Shown: positions 24,901 through 36,900 of the stretch, one piece after another | Numbering within the stretch: position 1 is the first letter of the stretch | Layout: each line of letters starts with the position of its first letter | Assembly (NCBI GenBank): GCA_039566865.1 | Contig: CM076959.1 | Span: 10,895,501 to 10,959,500 of the forward strand | Reading direction: 5' to 3' | DNA: 64,000 nt | From: Aurelia coerulea | Lineage: Eukaryota; Cnidaria; Scyphozoa; Semaeostomeae; Ulmaridae | Program-made: the position numbers and the translations under genes | Notes under the pieces: generated by a model | Told to the model about the DNA's origin: nothing | Databases searched by the model: none | Seen by the model: the letters and a program-made list of their open reading frames with translations, nothing else

Positions 24901-27900
24901 CACTCTGTGGTCGAATTAAGTCAATCGGCATCATTGAAATCCAACCCCAAGCCTTGGATGGCATTTGTCCCTCTTGACGCGTCTTTCCAAAGCGAAGTAT
25001 CTACACGGTCGATAATGTGGAAAATCGTGCCGCTTGGCGTTGGCCTTGTGCCGAGAAATGTCTTATTCGAAGGAAGCAAAGTTTGCTTGTTATCAAGAAC
25101 AAAACTTTTGAGCTTTAAATCAAAATACCTGTGCCTCTAAGATAAGTAAATGGCCTATGAATAATAATAATAAATATGAGCTAAATATGCCTACCATTCT
25201 CGAAGCTCTCTACTTGAAATGAGACGATATCTCCATCCTTCGTTGCCACGATAAATGGGAAAGAAGCTGCTACCCCGTATTCATCTGTGGCCAAATGTTT
25301 TCAGGGATAAATATCCTTCTTTGGTAACTGTCCAGCGTAAAAAGAGAGGAGCATGTGCAGTATTGCTGAGTTGGTTACCCTTTCGGGCTTTCACCTTGCT
25401 TAGGCCTAGACTACCTAGCCTAGTTGATCCTTCAACCTCAGTTCAGTTCTTGAAATTGTAGTTCTTCTGCCTTCTCTTTGCCTCCAACAGTTTATCGTTA
25501 TGAAAAGGAATACGTTGAAGTATTATTTCCACTTCCTTGTCAGGCAAGTTACTGCAGTTGACTGCTCATAGACATTTTCTTCCGATTTTCTTTCTCCAAC
25601 AACCATCCAAGAATCACAGTCAGTTTACAGCGTGTTTCTGTTCATGCCATTGTGAATGCGATTGCGTCATTCCCGGTATGACATCACAGGCGCCTCGCCC
25701 GAGATCTCTTAACGATCGTAGATTGCCCGGTCGTGGACCAAAATTGATTGCAAAATATGGTCAAAATCCGAACTTTGAGAACTCGTAGAAAAAAAACTAC
25801 TCATCGCATCTGAAAAATCTTTTTGGATTTAAAACCAGCTCGACGAGTTCTACCGAATAAGAAAAACTCCTCAAAAGGTTTAGTGGCACTTTAATTGCGG
25901 AAAATTTTCTTCAGAACATACCCTTTCCCACTTCAAAATAGAGCTTCTCAATTTCAGGTACCCTGATCGCTGACAAGCCAGTTATTAAATTTGCTAATAT
26001 TGCCGGTGTGATTTGAAGAGGAGTACTCTGGGTACCAGACTCTCTAAAACGACTCTAAAATATAATTTTATAGATGCTACCACAGTGGCTTAGCCAAGGT
26101 AAATTAAGTGGGGGCATTGAAATGAGAGGGTCTGGGGGCGAAGCCCTCAGGAAATTTTTTGGGACACGCCCTTTACTTTGGCTGAGAATGCATCTCCTAA
26201 TATCATGCTTACCAATAGCGACAAGGTAACTTTGTTAGTTTTGTGACAGTTGTCCAATATAAGTAGAGCACGAGGAAAATGTTTGGAGAAACATCTTTTA
26301 ATTTGGCTTAGGAAGCATCTCCCAACATCATGTTTGCCATTAGTGGCAAGAAAACCTTTGTAGTTTTGTGACATTTATCCTATACATCGGAGCACGAGGA
26401 AAATTTTTGAAGATGCATCCTTTACTTTGGCATATAATGCATCCCCTCATTCCATTTTTGCCAGTGCTAAAATGGAAGCTTTGACATTTATCAGAAAATT
26501 CTTACCCAACCTGTGCCAAGCCAATTTCTCTTCGGTTTTAAAGAATCTCGAGAACCATTCGAAAAAAGTGGTGGGGCAATGACCCCCATACCCATGCTCC
26601 CGTGTCCATGCCACTGTACTGCCATGATGTTGATAATGTTAAAATAGTTTTACAACTTACATATGCTATTTCATGCTCCCGATTTCCTACCCCATCTTGT
26701 GCTGGTCTGCTTTTTCAAGTTCTTTGACTCGTTACAAATTTTATTTTAGAAATTTTGATTAGAATATCATTGCACAGGAGTTTAGGAACTTATCAAATGC
26801 AAAATAAGACACTCTTTTTGAAATTATGTTCGATCTGGCACCCCTAAACACGGGCCCGCGCGGCCCTGTGCCTACTTAGACACCCTTTCTAGCGTCTTTT
26901 GTACGCGCATGATAACACATCAGGTACCAAGTGGCCCCCGGGGGGTAAGTGCATTATTCAGCTCAAGAATTTTACCATAACTTTTTAAGTGCAATGGAAT
27001 GAGTTTTAAGCGAGGACAAGCTTAGGCCAAAATGATATCTCTGCCAGAAATCATTAGAAATTGCCTCCAATTTTGAGATATGATAACAGTGAAAGAGTTT
27101 GGGTTATTGCTCTGGTCAGTATGCATAATCGCTGAAATTCTTATCTCTATATCTCATTTTTAGCGATTTCTATCGATATTTCAATGAAGGTAAATATTCT
27201 TCGACCGGAAAATGAACGCAGCTCCTGCCCCAAACAAGCTGTGTGCCTAAACAAATAAACAATTCTGGACGGACCTCCCCACAACTGATTTCCTAAAAAA
27301 AATTGCAATTAACTGAAGCATCTTAGCATCCATTTCAGTTTTTGTGAGGGGACTTGAAAATTTACCTCAAAGGACCGATTTTGTCTCCAGGGGCTAGAAA
27401 GCGGTGATCTCATTGGCTGACAAGCATGAAATTGGATGATTTCTGCATGCTCTGGCAACCAGTAAGGATTTGAGCCTTATCTTCTTTGATGTCGTTTTGT
27501 GCAACATCTTTCATTGTGTTCTTTTTATTGTTAATGTTTCATTACATTCTTCGTATGTTTTCGTTGATTGTTTTCATATGGCTTATTTGTTATAACTGTA
27601 CTATTGTTGTTGTAGGGTCTTCTTTTTGTTTGGTATATGTTTTGTTATATTCTTTAAAATGGGTGAATGGTGGTTGCATTGTGGCCTAATTGCCCCCTAG
27701 AACCAGCGGGAGGATTTCTTTTTGATGATGCCGGTTGAAATCAATCAATGGCGAGCACCAATAGGGTGTATTTGTGTATCTATTCAAACATCGTCTCCCC
27801 TGTGTAAAAATATTCGGCCGTTCTCTTTTGTTGTTCGCATCCTCAAGCTTTACTGGCTTTGTTGTTGTTTTATTGCAACTTCAATAATTGTATTACCTTT

Positions 27901-30900
27901 GGTACTAATGATACAATTTCTTGCTGCCCACTCTGTGGAGGCACAGCTATGTTTCTTGCCTTTGTTTGCTCGCGTGCATCGCCTTGCGAAGATAGTAATT
28001 TGCACGACTGTTGAACTTTTCAAGCGTATTTCGCATGCTGTCTTTAGTCTTGTTCATTGTTCATAATAAGTGTTCAGATATCAAGCAATTTATTTTTCTG
28101 TATGCGAATTTTTACACTGGATGCATAACTTGCAATAAACTTCATACGCAATGGTTGGTTTTCAAGACCATTCTGATTAGCGGTGATATAGAAATGAATC
28201 CTGGCCCTGAAACAATGGATTTTTGTACCTGCAATTTAAATAGTATTACTGCGCATGACTTCTTGCGAGTTTCTCTCTTAGAGGCCTACAAGTCAGTGTA
28301 CAATTATGACCTGATCGGTATTGCTAAAACCCACCTTGACAACGCTATCAATGAAGATAGGCTAGGACTTGATGGCTACACGTTTTATAAAAGCAACCAT
28401 CCTCAGAATGTGAGAAGGGAAGGCGTTGGGCATTATGTCAAAGCAAGGCATCTTTTAAGGAAATTTGACTAGTGGGCCAAACTAACCACTAGGGCCCATT
28501 TCCCGCGACAAAAAAAATTTGCAAATAAATGCAGCATACAGCGTGACCATGTGCTATTCAGGGAGCATCGTACGGAAAATTTAGAACTGCCCAATTTCAT
28601 TTCATTTATAAATTCTGATGAGGATTTCCTCAAACATCTTTCATATAAGTGATCCAATAAGTATGAAGCTCGTTGATGGAAAACGAAAACCTTTGTAAAC
28701 ATGTCAGCGAAGCGAGCGAACAATTTTGGTTTCTGTTACTTAGATATGCTTAAAATCGGTTAGGGAGAAGTTTGCAATTGCTTATTGCCCCTAGGCTACT
28801 TTCTCAAAGGATTTTGTAGAATTCAAAAAGGTATCTTTGTGCGAGCTGAGGAGAGCAGTCCCTTGCCAACCTTGCCCACACTCGAATGGGCTTCACACTG
28901 TGTGAAATACCATTAGCATTGCATTATCAGCATTTAGGGAAAACAATTTGGTTTATGGTGCGAAATTTTCTCAAACAAGCATTGCAGAGAATGTTCGGAA
29001 ATTTTTTGAGGACAGCAAACTTTCGAGTAAAATATCCCAAAATTGAGGTTTTAGAACTCCCCATTTCGTTATTTAGAACAGCCCAGAACTGAGTAGTTAG
29101 AAGGTGAAGTTACGGTTCTTAGCACCAAGCCAAGCTCTGGGATTGTAGAAACAAAGAAGAAATAATCAAATATGCAACCCCTCTTGTCATGACGTTCAAG
29201 TGGTGGGTCAGTGGTGGGGCCCTACGTGGGATCAAGCCCTGTCCGCCAAAATGTTCTGACTGCACCACTGCGCAACAACATCTTCTGCCAGTTTTGGAAA
29301 ATGGAAGACCCAAGGATGACTCCTCTATAAATTGAACAGCAAGGTCTAGAATGCTTAAACAGAAAGGTGCATCTAAGGCGGAGTGACCATGTCTCTCAAT
29401 TGCACTAAAGGCTAAAACGACAAAATAAGTTGAACGAAAAGGGCCCACACTAGTTGGCCAAAAACGGAGATTCTTGCTCCACTACTGGGCCAGGAAGAGG
29501 GCCTACTGGGCCAATGGCCCACTAGTTACAATGTTAAAAGATGCCCTGTGTCAAAGACTCTCTTCCTTCAAAAATCGTCCTGATTTGGTGACTCTCCCCG
29601 AATGTGTTGTATCTGAGATTCAAATGGATAGGAAAAAATATGTTTTTGCCGTACTTTATTGTAGCCCAAGCCAGGACCAGAGTGAGTTTGATAATTTCAT
29701 GGTAAATTTCGATCTATTGGTATCCAAGATACATGCTGAAAATCCATTTTGTGTTACTATCACCGGCGATTTCAACTGTCGCTCAACTCAATGGTGGGAA
29801 AATGATATTGAAAATAACGAGGGAAAATTAGTTGAGCAATTTGTTTCTGAACTTGGCCTTCACCAATTAATTTCAGAACCAACTCATTTAATGGGCGGTT
29901 CTAAACCTTGTATTGACTTGATTTTTACCAATCAGCCTAACCTCTCTATTGAATCTGGTGTTCTTCGTCTCTGCATGAACACTGTCATCACCAAATTGTT
30001 CGTGGGAAATTATCAGTTTCAAGCATAACACTACCCCCTCACACCCGCAGGATTTGGTACTATGACAAGGCAGATTTTGTTGCCATCATGAAAAGTATTG
30101 AAATGGTCATGTGGAGAGAGCATCTCCCGACAACATACCATGTCCCAATGAGCAGGTCAAATTGCTCAATGAAGTACTTTTGAACATTTATTCCAACTTT
30201 ATTCCAAACAAAATTAAAATGATTAGACCCTGTCAAGCACCGTGGATAACGCAAACTGTGAAAAACTTTCTGAGGAACAAGAGTCGTGCTTATAAAAGCT
30301 TCGTGGGGAATGGTCAACCGGACGACAAGCTTGCGGGGATACAACATATGATATCTGATGGTTCAAGAATGATTGAGGATGCAAGACTGAAATATGTTCT
30401 TAAGGCAGGCACAACCTTAGCTAGCTTTGGAACCCCTAGAAAAACGTATTGGTCCTTGATCAATACTGTTTTAAATAAGGCTAAGATTCCAATAATACAC
30501 CACTTTTAGAGAATGGGCTCTTTGTGACTGACTTTACTAAAAAGGCACAGTTGTTTAATGATTATTTCATACATCAGTGTACGGCTATTGACACAGGCAG
30601 TGTAATTCCAGAATACACCCCCTTAAATTCTACTCTGATAGATAGCATTGTAATATCTGAGGAAAAGATACTACAAATCAACCGATCACTTAATCCTAAT
30701 AATGCACATGGATGGGATGCAATATCTGTGAGAATGATAAAGCTAGGTGATACTGCATTAGTTGCTCCATTGAAGATGATATTCACAAATTGCCTCAGAT
30801 GTGGTCTATTTCCCCATATATGGAAGCATGCAAACGTTGTGCCTGTTCACAAAAGAATGAGAAAAATTTGAAGGGAAACTACCGTCCTATTTCACTTCTT

Positions 30901-33900
30901 CCAATCTTTGGGAAAATACTTGAAAAACTCATTTACGATTCTCTATATTCACATCTTGTGTCATCTGAATTACTTAACCCAAATCAATCAGGTTTTCGTC
31001 CAGGTGACTCAACAGTCAACCAGTTACACTCAATAACACATACAATCGTTAAAGCATTTGATTGCAATCCTCCTCTTGATGTTCGTTCTGTGTATCTTGA
31101 TATTTCCAAAGCATTTGACAGGGTTTGGCATGATGGTCTTATCTTTAAATTAACACAATGTGGCGTCTGAGGAAATCTTCTCTCTCTTATCAAAAGTTTT
31201 CTCAAGGATAGAAAGCAGCGAACTGTTCTGAATGGGAGAGTTCTTCTTGGGGAGATATTTTGGCAGGAGTACCCCAGGGTTCTATTCTAGGGCCCTTATT
31301 CTTCCTTGTGCATGACCTAACCGAATACCTAAAGTGTAATGTCAAGCTCTTAGCTGATGATACGTCATTATTTACGGTCGTCCAAGATTCAAACTCAGCC
31401 GCTAATGACATGAACCATGACTTGGAGTTGATAAGTCAGTGGGCTCATGACTGGAGGATGTCGTTTTGCCCTGATCCACGAAAACAAGCTGTCGAACTCA
31501 TATTTTCAAGGAAAAAGATCAAAGCTGATCATCTAGAAATTCTTTTCAAGAACATACCAGTAATGAAAATAGATGAACATAAACACTTAGGAATTATACT
31601 AGATTTAAATTTGTCTTTTTCTGACCATATAAAATCAGCTATCTCCAAATCAAGGAAGGGTATTGGTTTGCTGAAATATCTCTCCAAATATCTGCCCAGG
31701 CATACTCTGAACGAGTTATATAAGCTGTATGTAAGGCCGCATCTTGACTACGGGGATGTTATTTACCATATTCCGATGAGAGTATGCGAGTTCAGTGGTA
31801 GCATCATTTTACCGAGCTTGATTGAAAAATTAGAATCTGTTCAGTATTCTGCTGCGCAAGCAATTACAGGAACATGGGGAGGAACATCGCGAGAAAAGCT
31901 GTACACAGAACTTGGCTGGGAATCGCTAAGCTGCCGAAGGTCGAGCAGACGCCTTACTTTGTTCTACAAGATCTTTAATATTCTAACTCCAGTTTATACT
32001 AAGGATCCAATCCCACCACTTCAACACTTACATTACTCTCTTCGCAACCAGGATTCTACTTCTACTGTGTTATCTTGCAAACTGGCATATCTACACTAGC
32101 ATAGCCGTCAAATGTTTTCTTTTGTCCAAAGCTCCCGTGGGGTTCTGACTCACGCTCTGATCAGGTCACATTTTCTCCTATGATTGACCAATCAGGTGCC
32201 GTAGTTGTGTTCACTTCCGCCTTTCGCAGCAAAAATTATGCCATTTTTGGCCGTTTTGACCACCATCCCCAAAAAATCATTGCACGACCTGATAAATCGA
32301 TTTTTCGTCAAAATTTCAATTGGAGAAGATTCTCCATGCTTTGGACCATAAAATTGTTTCAGTATTGCTTTGCGATCACTAAAAATAGCAGAATTGTGGC
32401 AATTTTAAGCCCAATGAAGTCATTCATCTATTACAAATTCTATAATTAGCAGAAAAAGAGTAGAAAACTGAAAACCTGAAGAAGAACTAGTGCATACACA
32501 TACCTCAGAAGGTTTTAATAATGAACATCCACTTTTTCTGCCGCGATCTACAGCCAGTTTCAACAGCAAACAACACAGTCAACAAAAATGGGCGTGAGAA
32601 CTTGAATGATCAGCTCCATTCTATAACCAAATAAATGTGAACGAGGCTTGGTCGATGATGAAAAGCATCCTTGGAAATGTATTTAATCATCACGCCCCGA
32701 AAATATCCAAGAGGAAAAGCCAGCACCGTGGCTAAACAGTGAGGTGAAGCGTCTTATGAATAAAAGAGATAGACACTTTTCGTTTCGTAATTTCTTGCAT
32801 GAGATTTCGTACGTGATCTATACTGTGGCATGATTTCATAATTTGCCGCACAATTTCATAGCAGGGACAGGAGATCCCAGAGATCCTACACCACCGATAG
32901 AAGTTTGAGGGAACTTTTAAGAAACTCTTACGAAACATTTTGTACTCAGAAAATGAGAATTTTGAGAAGCTTTCTTTATTGGATCAAAGTTGTAGAATCT
33001 TACAAAAAATAAGGTTGTTCGTCCATGAATGTTCAATGAATTTGCAAACTGCCCAATTTTGCTTTGATGCTACTGTGCTGCTTGACTGTGAAGGGGTGAT
33101 TTTCTAATGAAGGACTTCTAAAAGATAAAATATTTTTTATGATATCCGCCCAAAATGTAAAATTGACATGAGGAATTTACATAAATAGTATTTCAAATGT
33201 CGAAAAGATCAATCTACTTTACTCGTTATGAGAATAAGATGTACATTTCTTCTTGTTATTCGTATTCGTAAGAACATTAAACCCAGCATTTCAGTTCTGT
33301 TTCATGAAGCTGCTAGACCATAAGACGATAGAAATTCTTCTTGCAATAAAAGATGGAATGTGACCGATCAATTCGTACAACGTTTTGGTAATGTTATTGC
33401 CGGTTTCCACCTGGCAACGATAGCCGCAGTTGGATAAAGGAATGGCGGCACAGTTTATCCATAGATGGTTTATCGAAAAAGACATCACGAAATTGTTCTT
33501 TCTGGGCCAGAGTGGACGCACAGCTACTCACATAATCTTCAGCATGGCAAGTATTTGTATTTGTTATTCATGGTATTTGTTATTCACCGTTGATTTATTC
33601 ATATTTCTGTCCATTGGAGCTGATCATTCAAGTTCTCGCGCCAATTTTTGTTGACTGTGTTGTTTGCTGGGGGGGGGGGGTACTTACTGTATTTTGCTGA
33701 CGCCATGTGCACTCCTTTCCGGGTATCGTTTTCGCCTCTTTTTTCTAACGCCGGGTATCAAAAGGAGGCAATTTTTCTAAAGTCGGTTGTCAATCGTGTT
33801 ATTTCATTGTTTTCGACGATGTTTTACGTTTAGGGGTATGCTTTTTGCCGATTTTTACGTTTTGGGATATGCTTTTCGCCGATTTTTTTCTAAAGCCGGC

Positions 33901-36900
33901 TATCATTTTGAGGGAAAATTTCTAAAGCCGGGAGAAAAATTTTTTATTGGAGTGCACCCCCCGTGCAATTGAAAGTCAAGTACCCCCCTCCCCGGGTTGT
34001 TTGCCGTTGAAACTGGCTGTAGATCGCGGCAGAAAAAGTGGATGTTCGTTATTAAAACCATCTGAGGTATGTGTATGCACTAGTTCTTCTTCAGGTTTTC
34101 AGTTTTCTACTCTTCTTTCTGCTAATTATAGAATTTGTAATCGATGAATGACTTCATTGGGCTTGAAAGTGCGATAATTCTGCTATTTCTAGTGATCGCA
34201 AAGCAATACTAAAACACTTTTATGGTCCAAAGCATGGAAAATCTTTACAAATTGAAATTTTGATGAAAATCGATTTATCCGATCGTGCAATGATTTGTTG
34301 GTGATGGTGGTCAAAACGGCCAAAAATGGCCTCAGTTCTACTGCGAAACGCGTAAGTAAACACAACGAAGGCACCTGATTGGTCAATCATAGGAGAAAAT
34401 GCGACCTGATCTAGCGTGAGTCAGAACCCCACGGGAGCTTTGGACAAAGGAAAACATTTGACGGCTATGCTATCTTGATGTTTGAATATTGTGTGGATAG
34501 GAGAAATCGTTGAAGCGTGCGTGTTTTGCTCTGGAAAAGACCTTTACGGTTTTCCAAACTTGATTCTCTTCCACAACAAGTGATGGAGATGTTGTTTCCT
34601 TGGTAACTTGTTTGCTGTATGCATGCTGTGTCAATATGTTATGGGGGTCATCATTCCGGCTGTCAAATTAATTTCCCTTTTTTTGCCATTTTGGTTAAGA
34701 GCAGATTGATTTTCATGGAATTTCATAACCTTGATGTTGCTGTTTTCAATTTGCAATGTCAAATTTTCATTAACTAGTTTTCATTGACTATATCTTAAGG
34801 ATGGTATAAATCATATGAAAGTCAATGAAACCAGTTTCGAACGTTTGGCTAGCAAAGAAATGGTGATTCATGTTTATGAGCATCAGATCGATGCATCTGC
34901 TTTTCTGCGATTTGAACCAGGCCGGGGTTGTCATCATGTTGTACAAGCCATTGTTTTCAATAAGTGAAGACAGTGTAGCGTTAGAAGTATCTAAATTGAA
35001 ATCACCAATCTGATTTTGATTTGAGTCTGAATTTGATTTTGCCGAGGTCCCTTACGAGGCCCAGCTCAATGATGTCATTACAACATACAATGGAGAAACA
35101 AAGCTTCATTTTTATGGGCCCCTGGGCAGTTGCCTTGCTTCCCTCCCCTTTCGGCGGTCCTGGGTAGACGTTTTCCTCTCTCAGTTTCTGCTATTTGATA
35201 AATTAATTCTTCACCACTTTTTTCAGGTGTTTCAGGGCTCTTCCCTAAGTAAGGGCGTATCTTGGTACGGACAGTTTCTTGAATTAAACCGACCTCTAAT
35301 GTTTACAAAAGTTGTAATGTTCCCCCTCATCAGTGTCAGATGCAAACAGTACCTCTTACTTCAACTGCTCTTGTCAAAAATTTATTTGTATCTTCCTGGT
35401 ATAATCCTGCAGCAAATTTTTCCTTAAAATGTATCCTTCTAATCTACAAAAGTATTGGCAAGGTAAAGCCAAGAACAGTCTCCAAATATGTTCTTACTGA
35501 TAACCCTAGTGTGAACACACACGAAATCACACTTGCAAATTCCTTCGCAACAAAATCCTTAGCCTCTCTTAGTTAGCGCATTAAACTAGTGAAATCACAT
35601 TTATCTCTCTGGTAAGCTTGTCCAATCTGACCCTGTATTTTCAACTCACGCCTTAACATGGAATTTTTAATTAGGGTACTACAATCTTGGCCAAAATATT
35701 TGGAAAAAGTCACAAAACTGCACTACTTTGATTTCATTGAACCAAAAGTGGATCTTCATTTTGTCTAAACACAATTGTTTCAAATTCATTTCGTACGTGC
35801 CACGAACTTTTCTACAGTGTCTCTACTGCATACTTTGAACATCAAAAATTACCACTTGTCCTGAATTTGTACTTCTCCTCCCATGCAAATTAATGTCTGA
35901 AACCACTGTAGTTCACAACACTGGCTAATATAATGTCGTTCCCCTCTCACAGGCCGGTTCTATTAGCAGGGACACGAATAAATTTACAGTTTTCTTGGCA
36001 AGTGGAGTAAGACGGGGTAGAGTGAACTATTTTGGAAGGCTTTCAAGGATATCCCAAAAATTAGATTCAGATTACCATACCTGAATACAAGTCAATGAAC
36101 AATAATGGGAATATACTTGGAAAATGCTATATTGCATATAAATACCATATCATCACAAAGAGAAACACTTTTCTCTAAAAGTATACTTTGCCCTGAATCT
36201 CTGCCAAGAAATAAAACAAAAAAATAGTTAAAAATATATGAAAATTATCAATATTATAATTTCATAATGATGCCATCTATCCTTTCCATGTTGATAGACT
36301 TGTTTAATCAAAGCCCAATTAAATTTTTGGATCAGTAACTGCATGTTTGAATGGAGGTCAAACTTCGGCTATGAAGGTTTTGGAAGTTTTCAGGCAGCTC
36401 GTATCAAAGTATTTGTCTGTATGATCAGAACGAAACCTTATCCTGCAAATTATGATTTTCTGAAAGCAGAAATATGAAGGAAATGAGATTAAAATGGTTT
36501 TCTTCATCTGGCTTCATGGTGTCATATTCCCCTAATTCATCTTATAGAACGTGAGAGGAACAGCTAAAAGAAACACGCCTTCTAGCTTACGCATCACAAC
36601 CATAACAAAACAACATTAAGAATATAACAAAAGGTCTTGGCTGCACAGGCAGTCCATATCCAATTCATACAGTCTATCACGTGACTATGATTCTATATAC
36701 AGTTTATTACACATGTTCATATGAGAAAATCAAAAATTGTGGGGAGTTCACTTTACCCGGTCGAAGCAAAATATCGACAGAACGGTAGATCTTTTAAAAT
36801 ATCATGTTAACTAAGAACAGATTGCTTCTTCGTCTTTTCCTTCAAGATAGAGTTAACACAACGTATGTTCTTCAAATCGATCGAAAAATTACAGAAATTA

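Larger units (their letters stand above)
20979..27483. mobile_element. 6.5-kb long-inverted-repeat element, 9-bp target duplication
   Basis: CTTTGATGT occurs at 20970-20978 and 27484-27492. Inside, arms of roughly 525 bp (20979-21505 and about 26955-27483) are reverse complements, starting AAGATAAGGCTCAAATCC. The arm resembles that of the 1.67-kb elements at 38793 and 56703 (CAATTTCA-GCTT, TTTTCTAGTACC-type blocks), so these form one superfamily. A 9-bp duplication with long inverted arms fits Mutator-like transposons. The interior carries a foldback, a TTAA element and a 26-kb-type repeat. No transposase seen. Confidence 0.8.
28011..32096 (+). pseudogene. CR1-like LINE with 2A-like motif, endonuclease and reverse transcriptase, decayed
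   Basis: The first frame (from 28011) has a hydrophobic leader, then SGDIEMNPGP, then the start of an APE-type endonuclease (LNSITAHDF, YDLIGIAKTHLDN, LDGYTFYK). It is interrupted at 28468-29526 by inserted DNA. The endonuclease resumes at about 29540 (ITGDFNCRSTQWWEND, PCIDLIFTNQPN). The reverse transcriptase follows at 30524-32096 in several frames: NYRPISLLPIFGKILEKLIY, NPNQSGFRPGDSTVNQL, LDISKAFDRVWHDGL, GVPQGSILGPLFF, catalytic LLADDTS, then HKHLGIILD and LPRHTLNELYKLYVRPHLDY. Stops and frameshifts make it non-functional. A close relative begins at 63468. The 3' end is cut by the foldback element at 32097. Confidence 0.87.
32097..34472. mobile_element. Foldback element, arms of about 475 bp
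   Basis: TAGCATAGCCGTCAAATG at 32097 is the reverse complement of the sequence ending at 34472. The arms match through the GTCAGAACCCCACGGGAGCT block, the TTGACCAATCAGGTGCC block and out to TGCCGCGATCTACAGCCAGT (about 32572 and 33998). The interior holds a LINE scrap and a G-run MITE. No target duplication resolved. Confidence 0.75.

Noticed and set aside
24865..25140. 91-codon plus-strand frame in the TTAA element, identical in both copies
   Set aside because: The complementary strand is also open over 71 codons and better bounded by splice-like sites; identity of the copies only reflects recent movement, so neither is called a gene.
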